Part shown: piece after piece, positions 42,444 through 50,906 of the stretch
How the letters are laid out: each line of letters opens with the position of its first letter
Position numbering within the stretch: the stretch's first letter is position 1
From: Blastococcus tunisiensis
GTDB taxonomy: Bacteria > Actinomycetota > Actinomycetes > Mycobacteriales > Geodermatophilaceae
Assembly: GCF_900112815.1 (NCBI RefSeq)
Contig: NZ_FOND01000012.1
Span: 62,001-126,000 of the forward strand
DNA: 64,000 nt
Direction of reading: 5' to 3'
Notes under the pieces: generated by a model
Databases searched by the model: none
What the model was told of the DNA's origin: nothing
Seen by the model: only the letters and a program-made list of their open reading frames with translations
Translations under genes and position numbers: made by a program

Positions 42444-44117
42444 GTGACCACCCCCACCCGCGTCAGCAGCCGTCCCCAGCGTGGGGAAGGCCAGTGGGCG
42501 CTCGGCTACCGCGAGCCGCTCAACCCCAACGAGCGGATGAAGAAGGACTCCGACGGTCTCGACGTCCGTCAGCGGATCCTCGACATCTACTCGAAGGGGG
42601 GCTTCGACAGCATCGACCCCGGGGACCTCCGCGGCCGGATGCGCTGGATGGGGCTCTACACCCAGCGCGCCCAGGGGATCCCCGGCGGCAAGACCGCCGT
42701 GCTGGAGCCCGAGGAGCTCGAGGACTCCTACTTCATGATGCGGGCGCGCATCGACGGCGGGCAGCTGACCAGCGACGCGCTGCGCGTGATCGGCGGGATC
42801 AGCACCGACTTCGGCCGCGACGTCGCCGACGTCACCGACCGGCAGAACGTGCAGTACCACTGGATCCGCATCGAGGACGTGCCCGAGATCTGGCGGCGGT
42901 TGGAGTCGGTGGGCCTGAGCACGATGGAGGCCTGCGGGGACGTCCCGCGCGTCATGCTCGGCTGCCCGCTCGCCGGGATCCTCGAGGACGAGGTGCTCGA
43001 CGCCACCGACGTCATCGCCGAGACCGTCGCGAAGTACGTGGGCAGCCCCGAGTTCAGCAACCTGCCGCGCAAGTGGAAGACGTCGATGTCCGGCTGCGTG
43101 GACCACTGCACCGAGCCGGAGATCGACGACGTCTCCTTCGTCGGCGTGCGGAACGCCGACGGCGAGGCCGGCTACGACCTCTGGGTGGGCGGCGGGCTGT
43201 CCACCAACCCGAAGTTCGCCCAGCGGATCGGGGTGTTCGTCCGTCCCGACCAGGTCACCGACGTGTGGGCGGCGTGCACGGCCGTCTTCCGCGACTACGG
43301 CTACCGCCGGCAGCGCAACCGCGCCCGCATCAAGTTCCTCATGGCCGACTGGGGCCCGGAGAAGTTCCGCCAGGTGCTGCAGGACGAGTACCTGCACGTG
43401 CAGCTGCCCGACGGGCCGGCCCCGGCACCGGCCAAGCACGACCAGCGCGACCACGTGGGCGTCAGCCGGCAGAAGGACGGCGCCAACGCCGTCGGTTTCG
43501 CGCTGCGCACCGGCCGGATCAGCGGCTCGCTGCTCACCACGATCGCGGATCTGGCCGACGAGTACGGCCAGGGCCGCATCCGGACGACGACGCAGCAGAA
43601 GCTGGTCATCCTGGACGTCCCCGACGAGAAGGTCGAGGCCCTGGTCGCCGCGCTCGCCGAGCACGACCTGCAGGTCCGCCCGAGCGCCTTCCGCCGCGGC
43701 ACCATGGCCTGCACCGGCCTGGAGTTCTGCAAGCTGGCGATCGTCGAGACCAAGCAGCACGCGCAGGACCTCTACGCGGAGCTGGAGAAGCGGCTGCCCG
43801 ACTTCGACACCCCGATCGGGATCAACGTCAACGGCTGCCCCAACAGCTGCGCCCGGTTCCAGACCGCCGACATCGGGTTCAAGGGCTCGATGGTGCGCGA
43901 CGCCGCCGGCGAGATGGTCGAGGGCTTCCAGGTCCACCTGGGCGGTCACCTCGGCGTCGAGGCCACCTTCGGCCGCAAGTTCCGCGGGCACAAGGTGACC
44001 AAGGCAGAGACCGCCGACTACTGCGAGCGGGTGCTGCGCGGGTTCCTGGAGCGGCGGACGCCCGGGGAGTCGTTCGCGCACTACGTCTCCCGGGCGGACG
44101 AGGACTGGCTGCTGTGA
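42444..44117 (+). CDS. sirA: Ferredoxin-dependent sulfite/nitrite reductase
   Basis: 557 residues; reduces sulfite to sulfide with siroheme and a 4Fe-4S cluster. The cluster Cys are in ACTGLEFCK (about 424 and 430) and NGCPNSCAR (about 463 and 467). Tyr72 (WMGLYTQR) and Cys164 (MEACGDVPR) have the same 92-residue spacing as the Tyr69-Cys161 crosslink of the M. tuberculosis sulfite reductase, which favours sulfite over nitrite. It lies in a chain with the leader peptide and cysH. GTG 42444 has AGGAAG upstream. The stop overlaps a small ORF (GTGA). Confidence 0.93.
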   Translation: MTTPTRVSSRPQRGEGQWALGYREPLNPNERMKKDSDGLDVRQRILDIYSKGGFDSIDPGDLRGRMRWMGLYTQRAQGIPGGKTAVLEPEELEDSYFMMRARIDGGQLTSDALRVIGGISTDFGRDVADVTDRQNVQYHWIRIEDVPEIWRRLESVGLSTMEACGDVPRVMLGCPLAGILEDEVLDATDVIAETVAKYVGSPEFSNLPRKWKTSMSGCVDHCTEPEIDDVSFVGVRNADGEAGYDLWVGGGLSTNPKFAQRIGVFVRPDQVTDVWAACTAVFRDYGYRRQRNRARIKFLMADWGPEKFRQVLQDEYLHVQLPDGPAPAPAKHDQRDHVGVSRQKDGANAVGFALRTGRISGSLLTTIADLADEYGQGRIRTTTQQKLVILDVPDEKVEALVAALAEHDLQVRPSAFRRGTMACTGLEFCKLAIVETKQHAQDLYAELEKRLPDFDTPIGINVNGCPNSCARFQTADIGFKGSMVRDAAGEMVEGFQVHLGGHLGVEATFGRKFRGHKVTKAETADYCERVLRGFLERRTPGESFAHYVSRADEDWLL

Positions 44118-44194
44118 CCGAGCTCGCGAGGTCACCGGAGAGCACAGCACCTGTGGGCATGACGTCGACGAGCGCCGGCGAGGCGACGTCATGA
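44114..44194 (+). CDS. Possible 26-residue ORF linking sulfite reductase and zinc-ribbon genes
   Basis: The ORF has the wording VTELARSPESTAPVGM and ends EATS. Its GTG overlaps the sulfite-reductase stop (GTGA) and its TGA overlaps the next ATG (ATGA). It may be a translational bridge rather than a functional protein. No family is recognised. Confidence 0.35.
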   Translation: MTELARSPESTAPVGMTSTSAGEATS

Positions 44195-44364
44195 CCGAGG
44201 AGGCGGGCGCGGGAAGGGCCCGGCAGCTGCCGGTGTTCCACTGCCCGTACTGCGGGGACGAGGAGCTGACCCCCTACGAGGGCGAGTCGGCCGCCGGCTG
44301 GCGCTGCGGCGCCTGCCTGCGGGCGTTCTCGGTCCGCCTGATCGCGACGGGGGTGCAGGAATGA
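44191..44364 (+). CDS. Small zinc-ribbon protein of the sulfur assimilation operon
   Basis: 57 residues with two Cys pairs, FHCPYCGDEEL and GWRCGACLRAFS, typical of a zinc ribbon. Similar small proteins sit between sulfite reductase and cysH in Streptomyces. The role is unknown. Its ATG overlaps the upstream ORF stop and its TGA overlaps the cysH ATG, so all are translated together. Confidence 0.75.
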   Translation: MTEEAGAGRARQLPVFHCPYCGDEELTPYEGESAAGWRCGACLRAFSVRLIATGVQE

Positions 44365-45071
44365 CGACCGCTATCGGCGCCTCGCCGGAGCTGGCCGACG
44401 AGGCCGACGCGCGCTTCGGCCGCATCGCCGACCCGGTCGAGCAGGCGCTCGCCGCGCTGCGCTGGGCCGGGGAGACGTTCGGTGACCGGTTCGCGGTCAC
44501 GTCGTCCATGGCGGACGGGCTGCTCGCCCACCTGGCCGGCCGCGCCGCCCCCGGCGTGCACGTGGTCTTCCTGGACACCGGCTACCACTTCGCCGAGACC
44601 ATCGGCACCCGCGACTGGATCACCGGGGTCCTGCCCGTCACGCTGGTGAACGTCACCCCGGAGCAGACCGTCGCCGAGCAGGACCTCGCCTTCGGGGCGA
44701 AGCTGCACGACCGCGACCCGGACCTGTGCTGCAGCCTGCGCAAGGTCACGCCGCTGGCGCAGGCGCTGGCCGGCTACGTCGCGTGGGGGTCCGGTGTCCG
44801 CCGGGACGAGTCCGCCACCCGCGCCGGCACCCGGCTGGTCGACTGGGACGCCAAGCGCGGCATGGTGAAGGTCAACCCGCTCGCCGCCTGGACGCAGGGC
44901 GACGTGGACGACTACATCGCCGCGCACCAGGTGCCGGTCAACCCGCTGTTCGAGCTCGGCTACGGCTCGATCGGCTGCGAGCCCTGCACCCGCCCGGTCG
45001 CGCCGGGCGAGGACCCGCGCGCCGGCCGCTGGGCGGGCACGACCAAGGTCGAGTGCGGCCTGCACACCTGA
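44361..45071 (+). CDS. cysH: Adenylyl-sulfate reductase (CysH, 4Fe-4S type)
   Basis: A 236-residue PAPS/APS reductase-family enzyme. The presence of CC (C123, C124 in DLCCSLRKV) and CxxC (C206, C209 in GSIGCEPCTRP) indicates a 4Fe-4S cluster and hence APS rather than PAPS as substrate. The catalytic Cys is in ECGLHT (C232). It reduces APS to sulfite for the sulfite reductase upstream. No sulfate-adenylyltransferase genes follow within the window. The ATG overlaps the zinc-ribbon stop. Confidence 0.92.
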   Translation: MTTAIGASPELADEADARFGRIADPVEQALAALRWAGETFGDRFAVTSSMADGLLAHLAGRAAPGVHVVFLDTGYHFAETIGTRDWITGVLPVTLVNVTPEQTVAEQDLAFGAKLHDRDPDLCCSLRKVTPLAQALAGYVAWGSGVRRDESATRAGTRLVDWDAKRGMVKVNPLAAWTQGDVDDYIAAHQVPVNPLFELGYGSIGCEPCTRPVAPGEDPRAGRWAGTTKVECGLHT

Positions 45072-45207
45072 CGAAGGACCACCAGAAGGACCTCGCTGCC
45101 CCCCACCGCTCGCACGCTCGCGTCGGGCCCCTGCACCGAGGCCGGTGAACGACGCGCTCCGCACGCCGCGGGCCCCTGGGACGCGGCCGTTCCAGCATCA
45201 TCACCAC

Positions 45208-45501
45208 ATGCCTCGCCCACCACGCCTCTCCCCCGACGACGTCGCCACCGCCCTCGACGCGCTCCCGTCCTGGAGCGGGGACGCCGACGGGATCCGCCGG
45301 ACCGTCCAGCTGCCCACCTTCCGCGAGGCGGTGGACGCGATCGTGGCGATCGCCGACGTCGCCGAGGAGATGGACCACCACCCCGACGTCGACCTCCGCT
45401 GGCGCACCCTGCACCTGTCGCTGGTCAGCCACTCCGCCGGCGGCGTCACCGAGCTCGACCTGGAGCTGGCCCGGCGGATCGACGCGCTCCTCCCCGACTG
45501 A
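45208..45501 (+). CDS. 4a-hydroxytetrahydrobiopterin dehydratase (pterin-4a-carbinolamine dehydratase)
   Basis: A 97-residue PCD/DCoH protein. The active-site pattern EEMDHHPDVDLRWRTLHLSL is clear. It recycles pterin cofactors after aromatic amino-acid hydroxylation, or removes side products. ATG 45208 is chosen over the more distant GTG. CATCAT lies 6 nt upstream, a weak leaderless -10. It lies alone between cysH and the DUF3037 gene. Confidence 0.9.
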   Translation: MPRPPRLSPDDVATALDALPSWSGDADGIRRTVQLPTFREAVDAIVAIADVAEEMDHHPDVDLRWRTLHLSLVSHSAGGVTELDLELARRIDALLPD

Positions 45502-45548
45502 CTACAGCCGCTGTACCGACCGGTGCAGGGGCCGGGAGGAGGTGGTCC

Positions 45549-45953
45549 TCAGCCTTCGACGGGCAGGACCAGCAGCCGCAGGAGCCGGTCGGCCTCCGCC
45601 TCGGGGTCCGCGGTCAGCCCGGTGTGCACCGGACCCGGCTGGATGACCGTGCTCCGAGGGGCGGTCAGCCAGCGGAACCGGGAGCCGAGCGCCTCGCGTC
45701 CCGCCGCCCCCGCGGCCGGATCGGCGGCGCAGACGTCGGCGGCGGCCTGCAGCGCCCGCCCGATCGCCTCGGCGTCGGCGGTCGGGTCCAGTGCGTGCAG
45801 TCGCTGTAGGTCCAGGTGCACCCGCGAGCCGAGGTAGTCCCGCTGCCGGCAGTAGACGAGGACGCCGGCGTTCAGCGCCTCACCGCGCTCGACCCGGGGC
45901 ACCACCCGCAGCACCGCGTACTCGAAGGTGTCCCTCGACCCGGAGCCGCTCAT
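45549..45953 (-). CDS. DUF3037 protein, partner of the HipA-like kinase
   Basis: 134 residues. It starts RDTFEYAVLRVVPRVERGEA and continues LNAGVLVYCRQRDYLGSRVH, the DUF3037 signature. The ATG overlaps the HipA stop (ATGA). DUF3037 and HipA-like kinases usually occur as a pair. The function is unknown. Confidence 0.85.
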   Translation of the reverse strand: MSGSGSRDTFEYAVLRVVPRVERGEALNAGVLVYCRQRDYLGSRVHLDLQRLHALDPTADAEAIGRALQAAADVCAADPAAGAAGREALGSRFRWLTAPRSTVIQPGPVHTGLTADPEAEADRLLRLLVLPVEG

Positions 45954-46795
45954 CGCTGGGTCACCCCCTCCGGTGGCGGGGGCCCGAGCCACGCGGGCCG
46001 GTTCTCCCCGCGGGGCGCGCGACGGCGCCCACCGCCACCGGCCTCGGCAGCGGCGACCAGCGGCGGCAGCCAGGACTCCCGGGCGGCCAGCCGGGCGAGG
46101 AGCTGGTCCACGTACCGGGTGCGCAGCTCGTCCGGCGCCCCCTCGTCCAGCCACTCGTCGGGCACCTGGGCCAGCACGTTCTCCAGCAGCGGCCTGGTCA
46201 CCCGGCCGGCCAGCGCGGCATCGGCCGCCGGCACCCGGGGCTCGCACTCCAGCAGCGCGTGCGCGGACGCGTCGTACGGGCGGGCGACCGCGGCGGCGGC
46301 ACCCGGCCAGTGGTGGTGGAAGGTCAGCGCGGCGCCGTGGTCGATCAGCTGCAGCCGGCCGTGCCAGAACAGCATGTTCGGGTTGCGCCAGGACCGGTCG
46401 ACGTTGCCGACCAGGGCGTCGAACCACAGCACCCGTCCGGCGAGCTCCGGGTCCACGCCGTCGGCACCGGCCTCGAAGTCGAGCGCCCCCGGCAGGTAGT
46501 CCAGCCCCAGGTTGCGGCCGGCCGAGCGCTGGAGAAGCTCCTGGACCTCGACGTCCGGCTCCCCCACGGCCAGCTCCGGGACGACGTCGACGGTCACCAG
46601 CGCGGGCACCGGCAGCTCCAGCGCGCGGGCGAGCTCGGCGCACACCACCTCGGCGACCAGGACCTGCACGCCCTGGCCGGCCGCGCGCCACTTGACCACG
46701 TAGGTGCCCAGGTCGTCGGCCTCCATGAGCCCCGGCAGCGAGCCACCCTCACGGAGCGGGGTGACGTAGCGGGTGGCGGTGACGGCGGGCAGCAC
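45950..46795 (-). CDS. HipA-like kinase domain protein (HipA_2 type)
   Basis: 281 residues of the short HipA-related group. Probable kinase motifs are YVVKWRAAGQG (ATP-binding Lys), LVGNVDRSWRNPNML (catalytic loop with Asp) and LQLIDHGAALTFHH (metal-binding Asp). It lacks the typical HipB partner; its neighbour is DUF3037. Whether it acts as a toxin is not known. GTG 46795 has no clear ribosome site. Confidence 0.8.
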   Translation of the reverse strand: MLPAVTATRYVTPLREGGSLPGLMEADDLGTYVVKWRAAGQGVQVLVAEVVCAELARALELPVPALVTVDVVPELAVGEPDVEVQELLQRSAGRNLGLDYLPGALDFEAGADGVDPELAGRVLWFDALVGNVDRSWRNPNMLFWHGRLQLIDHGAALTFHHHWPGAAAAVARPYDASAHALLECEPRVPAADAALAGRVTRPLLENVLAQVPDEWLDEGAPDELRTRYVDQLLARLAARESWLPPLVAAAEAGGGGRRRAPRGENRPAWLGPPPPEGVTQR

Positions 46796-46896
46796 AGTGC
46801 GGACAACCTAGCCGCAGACCGGGCAGCTGCACCCGCTCGCCCCGCCGCTCCCTGTGATGTGCTCCGGGCCGCCGAGCCGTGCACGAACGGCCCGGC

Positions 46897-47721
46897 TCAG
46901 TCGTCGGCGGCGGCCCGCCGGCGCTCCTCCTCGATCAGCTCCTTGCTCCGCACCAGCCGGATCAGGGTGATCACGAGCAACCCCCCGGCCATGTTGAGCA
47001 GCACCGTGTACCAGAACCAGGCCAGCCAGTCCCCGTAGCCGAACGGGGCGCCGGCGTGCAGGGCCCCGAAGATGATCAGCGAGTCGAGGATGGAGTGGAA
47101 CAGCTGCAGCCCGGCCAGCAGGAACCCGCCGATGACGGCGGCGACGATCTTCCCGCCCTCGGTGTGGGCGCCGTGCTGCATCCGCGTCATCAGCGTGATG
47201 ACGCTGCCGCCCAGGAAGGCCAGGCACACCGACTGCAGGTCCAGCGGCGCCTCGACGAAGTGCACCGCGGACTCGACGGCGGTGGCCACCAGGTCGGGGA
47301 AGGCCTGCACGACCACCCACATGACCAGCCACCCGCCGACCAGGTTGGCGACCAGGGTGCCGGCCCACAGCTTGCCCAGCTGCGCGGCACTGGCCCGGCC
47401 GGCGAAGACGGCGGTGACCGGCACGAGGAAGCCCTCGGTGAACAGCTCGCTGCGGCCGAGCATGAGCGCCACGAAGCCGACGCTGAAGGCCACCCCGGCC
47501 AGCAGATGGCTGCCCGTCGCGGCGTAGACGGCGAGCAGCGCCAGGACGCCGACGGCGATCTCCAGCCCGCCGGCCAGCCCCGTCGCCAGCACCTCCCGCC
47601 ACCGGCGGTGCAGCCGCTGGGCCCCCTCGCTGACGATCTTCTCGAACGCCTCGGCGACCTCGTCCTCCGCGGGCGCGTCGGTCTCACCCAGCTGGGCGCG
47701 CTTCTGGTCCTGCCGGTTCAC
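46897..47721 (-). CDS. Formate/nitrite transporter (FNT) family channel
   Basis: A 274-residue membrane protein with about six helices. It has an acidic N-terminus and family patterns GRSELFTEGFLVPVTAVF, KLWAGTLVANLVGGWLVMW and MQHGAHTEGG. FNT channels carry formate, nitrite, hydrosulfide or lactate. Sulfide export fits the neighbouring sulfur genes, but the catalase beside it gives no clue. GTG 47721 has GGAGG upstream. A weak SigB-like promoter lies at 47784-47809. Confidence 0.85.
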   Translation of the reverse strand: MNRQDQKRAQLGETDAPAEDEVAEAFEKIVSEGAQRLHRRWREVLATGLAGGLEIAVGVLALLAVYAATGSHLLAGVAFSVGFVALMLGRSELFTEGFLVPVTAVFAGRASAAQLGKLWAGTLVANLVGGWLVMWVVVQAFPDLVATAVESAVHFVEAPLDLQSVCLAFLGGSVITLMTRMQHGAHTEGGKIVAAVIGGFLLAGLQLFHSILDSLIIFGALHAGAPFGYGDWLAWFWYTVLLNMAGGLLVITLIRLVRSKELIEEERRRAAADD

Positions 47722-47783
47722 GCTTCCTCCTTCTCCGGTCGGACGCCGGGGCCGGAGGAAGCGCCACACGTCCGCGCCCCCGC

Positions 47784-47809
47784 CTACCCCCCGCCGGGAG
47801 TTTCCACCC
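47784..47809 (-). promoter_or_regulatory. Weak SigB-like promoter toward the FNT gene
   Basis: Leftward, GGGT (47809-47806) is followed by 16 nt and GGGTAG (47789-47784). It fits the GNNT/GGGTA pattern but not the stronger GTTT. Confidence 0.35.
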
Positions 47810-47822
47810 ACCGGGACGGATC

Positions 47823-47849
47823 GTTTGCCTGCGCAACGACATCGGGTAG
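47823..47849 (+). promoter_or_regulatory. SigB-type stress promoter of katE
   Basis: GTTT-N17-GGGTAG, 43 nt before the katE ATG, matches the general-stress sigma pattern and has the same 17-nt spacer as the csbD promoter. Confidence 0.6.
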
Positions 47850-47891
47850 CCGCCGGGGGACCGCACGACTCTGCAGCAGTCAGGAGTTCCC

Positions 47892-50009
47892 ATGCCCCCC
47901 GCGCGCACGCCGGACCAGTCCGCACCGAGGACCGTCAGCCCCACCGGTGTCGGCCACGACGGACCGGAGGACGGCCGCGATCCCCGGGGTCAGGCCGGCG
48001 ACACGCTCACCACGCCGAACGGGGTGCGCATCCCGGACACCGACCACTCGCTCAAGGCGGGTCCGCGGGGACCGGTCCTCCTGGAGGACTTCCACCTGCG
48101 CGAGAAGATCATGCACTTCGACCACGAGCGGATCCCGGAGCGCGTCGTGCACGCCCGCGGCGCCGGAGCGCACGGCGTCTTCACCGCCAACGGGGCCGCC
48201 GCGTCGGTGACCCGGGCCGCCGTCCTGGCCGAGAAGGGCCTGGAGACGCCGGTGTTCGTGCGGTTCTCCACCGTGCTGGGCTCACGTGGCTCGGCCGACA
48301 CTGTGCGCGACACCCGCGGGTTCGCGACGAAGTTCTACACGAGAGAAGGCACCTGGGACCTGGTCGGCAACAACATGCCGGTCTTCTTCATCCAGGACGC
48401 GATCAAGTTCCCCGACATCATCCACGCGGGCAAGCCGCACCCCGACCGCGAGATCCCGCAGGCGCAGTCGGCGCACGACACCTTCTGGGACTTCGTCACC
48501 CTCCACACCGAGGCCACCCACCACACGATCTGGAACATGAGCGACCGGGGCATCCCGCGCAGCTACCGGACGATGGAGGGCTTCGGCGTCCACACCTTCC
48601 GGCTGGTGAACGCCGAGCGGGAGACGGCCCTGGTGAAGTTCCACTGGAAGCCGAAGCTCGGCGTGCACTCGCTCACCTGGGAGGAGGCGCAGATCGCCGG
48701 TGGCGTGGATCCCGACTTCCACCGCCGCGACCTGGCCGACGCCATCGAGAACGGCGCCTTCCCCGAGTGGGAACTGGGCATCCAGGTCTTCCCCGACACC
48801 CCCGAGGAGACGTTCGAGGGCATCGACCTGCTGGACCCGACCAAGATCGTGCCGGAGGAGCTGGCACCGGTGCAGCCGATCGGCACGCTGGTGCTGAACG
48901 CCAACCCGACCAACTTCTTCGCCGAGACCGAGCAGGTCGCCTTCCACACCGGCCACCTGGTGCCGGGCATCGAGGGCACCAACGACCCGCTGCTGCAGGG
49001 CCGGAACTTCTCCTACCTGGACACCCAGCTCACCCGCCTGGGCGGCCCGAACTTCACCCAGCTGCCGATCAACCGGCCGCACGCGCCGGTGAACGACAAC
49101 AGCCGGGACGGCTTCGCGCAGCAGGCGGTGCACACCGGGCAGGCGCCGTACACGCCCAACAGCGTCGACGACGGCGTCCCCTTCCCCGCCGACTGGGCCG
49201 AGGGCGGCTACGTGCACGTGCCGCGGCACGTCGAGGGAGCGGTCGGCCGGACGGCGCCGGCGTCCTTCGACGACCACTTCTCCCAGCCGGCGCTGTTCTA
49301 CCGGAGCCTCACCGGCGTCGAGCAGCAGCACGTGGCCGACGCGTACACCTTCGAGCTCGGCAAGTGCTACGAGCAGTCGATCAAGGAGCGCGGCCTGTCG
49401 GTGCTCGCGCGCATCGACGCGAAGCTCTGCGCGCAGGTCGCCGCCGGGCTCGGGCTGCCGGTGCCGAAGAAGGTCAAGGCGGAGAAGCCGCGCCTGGAGT
49501 CCCCCGCGCTGCGCCAGATCAGGCCGACGCCCTTCCCGATCGAGGGTCGGATCGTCGGCGTGGTCGCCGGCCCCGGTGCCGACCTGAGCGGGATCGCCAC
49601 GCTGCGGAAGGCGCTGGAGGCCGAAGGCGCGCTGCTCCGGGTGATCGCGCCGCACGGCGGGCAGCTGGCGAAGGGCAAGGACGTCGAGATCGTGGAGCGC
49701 ACCTTCGCCACGGGGCGGTCGATCGAGTTCGACGCGATCGTCGTCGCCGACGGCGCCCCGAAGGACGGGGACTTCCGCGCGCTGGGAATGCTGCAGGAGG
49801 CGTTCCGCCACCTCAAGGCGGTCGGGGCCTGGGGCGACGGGGTCGAGGTGCTGAGGACCGCGGGGATCGACCCGGACGCACCCGGCGTCCTCACCGGGAA
49901 GAAGGCCAACGCCAAGCTGGCGGCCGCGACGGTCGCCGCGCTCGGCATGCACCGCGTGTGGGACCGGGCGCCGCTGGTGAGCGCCTCGATGGTGCCGCCG
50001 ACGGTCTGA
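47892..50009 (+). CDS. katE: Large-subunit catalase (HPII/KatE type)
   Basis: A 705-residue monofunctional heme catalase. The heme His is in PERVVHARGAGAHGVF. The Asn region is FATKFYTREGTWDLVGNNMP. The proximal Tyr is in GRNFSYLDTQLTRLGGPN. The extra C-terminal domain (about 530-700; VGVVAGPGADLSGIATLRKA) is the class-1 amidotransferase-like fold of large catalases. It removes hydrogen peroxide. AGGAG lies upstream of the ATG. A SigB-type promoter and a strong terminator frame it. Confidence 0.95.
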   Translation: MPPARTPDQSAPRTVSPTGVGHDGPEDGRDPRGQAGDTLTTPNGVRIPDTDHSLKAGPRGPVLLEDFHLREKIMHFDHERIPERVVHARGAGAHGVFTANGAAASVTRAAVLAEKGLETPVFVRFSTVLGSRGSADTVRDTRGFATKFYTREGTWDLVGNNMPVFFIQDAIKFPDIIHAGKPHPDREIPQAQSAHDTFWDFVTLHTEATHHTIWNMSDRGIPRSYRTMEGFGVHTFRLVNAERETALVKFHWKPKLGVHSLTWEEAQIAGGVDPDFHRRDLADAIENGAFPEWELGIQVFPDTPEETFEGIDLLDPTKIVPEELAPVQPIGTLVLNANPTNFFAETEQVAFHTGHLVPGIEGTNDPLLQGRNFSYLDTQLTRLGGPNFTQLPINRPHAPVNDNSRDGFAQQAVHTGQAPYTPNSVDDGVPFPADWAEGGYVHVPRHVEGAVGRTAPASFDDHFSQPALFYRSLTGVEQQHVADAYTFELGKCYEQSIKERGLSVLARIDAKLCAQVAAGLGLPVPKKVKAEKPRLESPALRQIRPTPFPIEGRIVGVVAGPGADLSGIATLRKALEAEGALLRVIAPHGGQLAKGKDVEIVERTFATGRSIEFDAIVVADGAPKDGDFRALGMLQEAFRHLKAVGAWGDGVEVLRTAGIDPDAPGVLTGKKANAKLAAATVAALGMHRVWDRAPLVSASMVPPTV

Positions 50010-50023
50010 CCCCAGGATCTGCG

Positions 50024-50061
50024 ACGAGGGGCGGGACGGCAGCTGCCGTCCCGCCCCTCGT
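50024..50061 (+). terminator. Terminator palindrome after katE
   Basis: A perfect 38-nt palindrome (arms ACGAGGGGCGGGACGGCAG and CTGCCGTCCCGCCCCTCGT) lies 15 nt after the stop and is followed by T. Confidence 0.8.
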
Positions 50062-50194
50062 TCCATCCGCTGACCCTGACGACCGGACCGGCAGGCCGCG
50101 GTTGCCGTGGCCGAGCGGCACGGCTGGAGCTGAGGACCGGCCTGTCGGGGACTTCGTTCCCCTGATCCGGCACCAACCGGTGTTGGATCCGGGC

Positions 50195-50515
50195 ATGGGG
50201 CGGGGACTGCGACAGGCGGCGCTCATGCTCGTGGCGGGAGCCGCGGTGGCCCTCGTCGCGGCGGCGGTCTGGTCGAGCCTCGGCAGCACCGGGTTCCGCC
50301 GGGCGACCGCGATCTGCCTCATGGTGGTGGGAGGGCTGCTCGCACTGACCGGGGGGACGGCGGTGTCCCGGGCGTCGACCAACGACGCCCGGGCCTTCCT
50401 CGGCCGTGGGCCCGATCGCGAGGAACCGGGAGGCGGCGCCGGACTCACCGCCGTCGGCGTCTTCCTGTTCGTGTCGCTCCCCCTCGCAGCGGTGGGCCTG
50501 GTCCTGCTCGGCTGA
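50195..50515 (+). CDS. Small membrane protein of unknown function
   Basis: 106 residues with three hydrophobic helices (ALMLVAGAAVALVAAAVW; AICLMVVGGLLALTGGTAVS; TAVGVFLFVSLPLAAVGLVL). A charged loop, DREEPGG, lies between the last two. No family is recognised. The ATG lies after an in-frame TTG four codons upstream; the start is uncertain. Confidence 0.65.
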   Translation: MGRGLRQAALMLVAGAAVALVAAAVWSSLGSTGFRRATAICLMVVGGLLALTGGTAVSRASTNDARAFLGRGPDREEPGGGAGLTAVGVFLFVSLPLAAVGLVLLG

Positions 50516-50544
50516 GGGAGCCGGTCACGGGCTGCCGGGCGGGG

Positions 50545-50724
50545 TCAGCCCGCCGCGACGTCCTCCAGCGCGAGCGGGGACTGTCGCTGGACGAGGCGGC
50601 CGACACGCTGTTCACCCTGATCAGCATCGAGGTCCGCCTCCTGCTGACGGGAGAGCGCGGCCGGACCCCCGAGGCCTGGGAGCGGTGGGCCCAGGACGTG
50701 GTCGCCCGGGCCGCCCTCCGGTAA
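50545..50724 (+). pseudogene. C-terminal remnant of a TetR-family regulator
   Basis: An open frame without a start ends at a TAA stop. It reads RDVLQRERGLSLDEAADTLF, IEVRLLLTGERGRTPEAWER and WAQDVVARAALR. This resembles the ligand-domain C-terminus of TetR regulators; the DNA-binding half is absent. The TAA stop is unusual in this GC-rich window. Confidence 0.55.
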
Positions 50725-50906
50725 CCTGCGCAGCGGCGGTGCCCTCCGCCGCACCCTCTGACCGGCCGCCCACGCAGGCCGGCATCGCGAGGGCAAAGGG
50801 GATCTGCGTCCTCGGGGCGATCTCAGCCGGTGTGCGACCTCTTCGCCGCGGCCCGGGTCCGGCGGTGCGTGGGGCGGGACCCGGCGCCGCCCCGAGGAGT
50901 TCCACC

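Noticed and set aside
45091-45120. CTCGCACGCTCG motif shared with the sdh terminator loop (57274-57283 region)
   Set aside because: Only two copies were seen. It may be a dispersed intergenic element, but the evidence in this window is too thin.
45145-45207. Upstream extension of the pterin dehydratase from GTG 45145
   Set aside because: The family starts near the ATG at 45208, and the extra residues show no similarity to the family.
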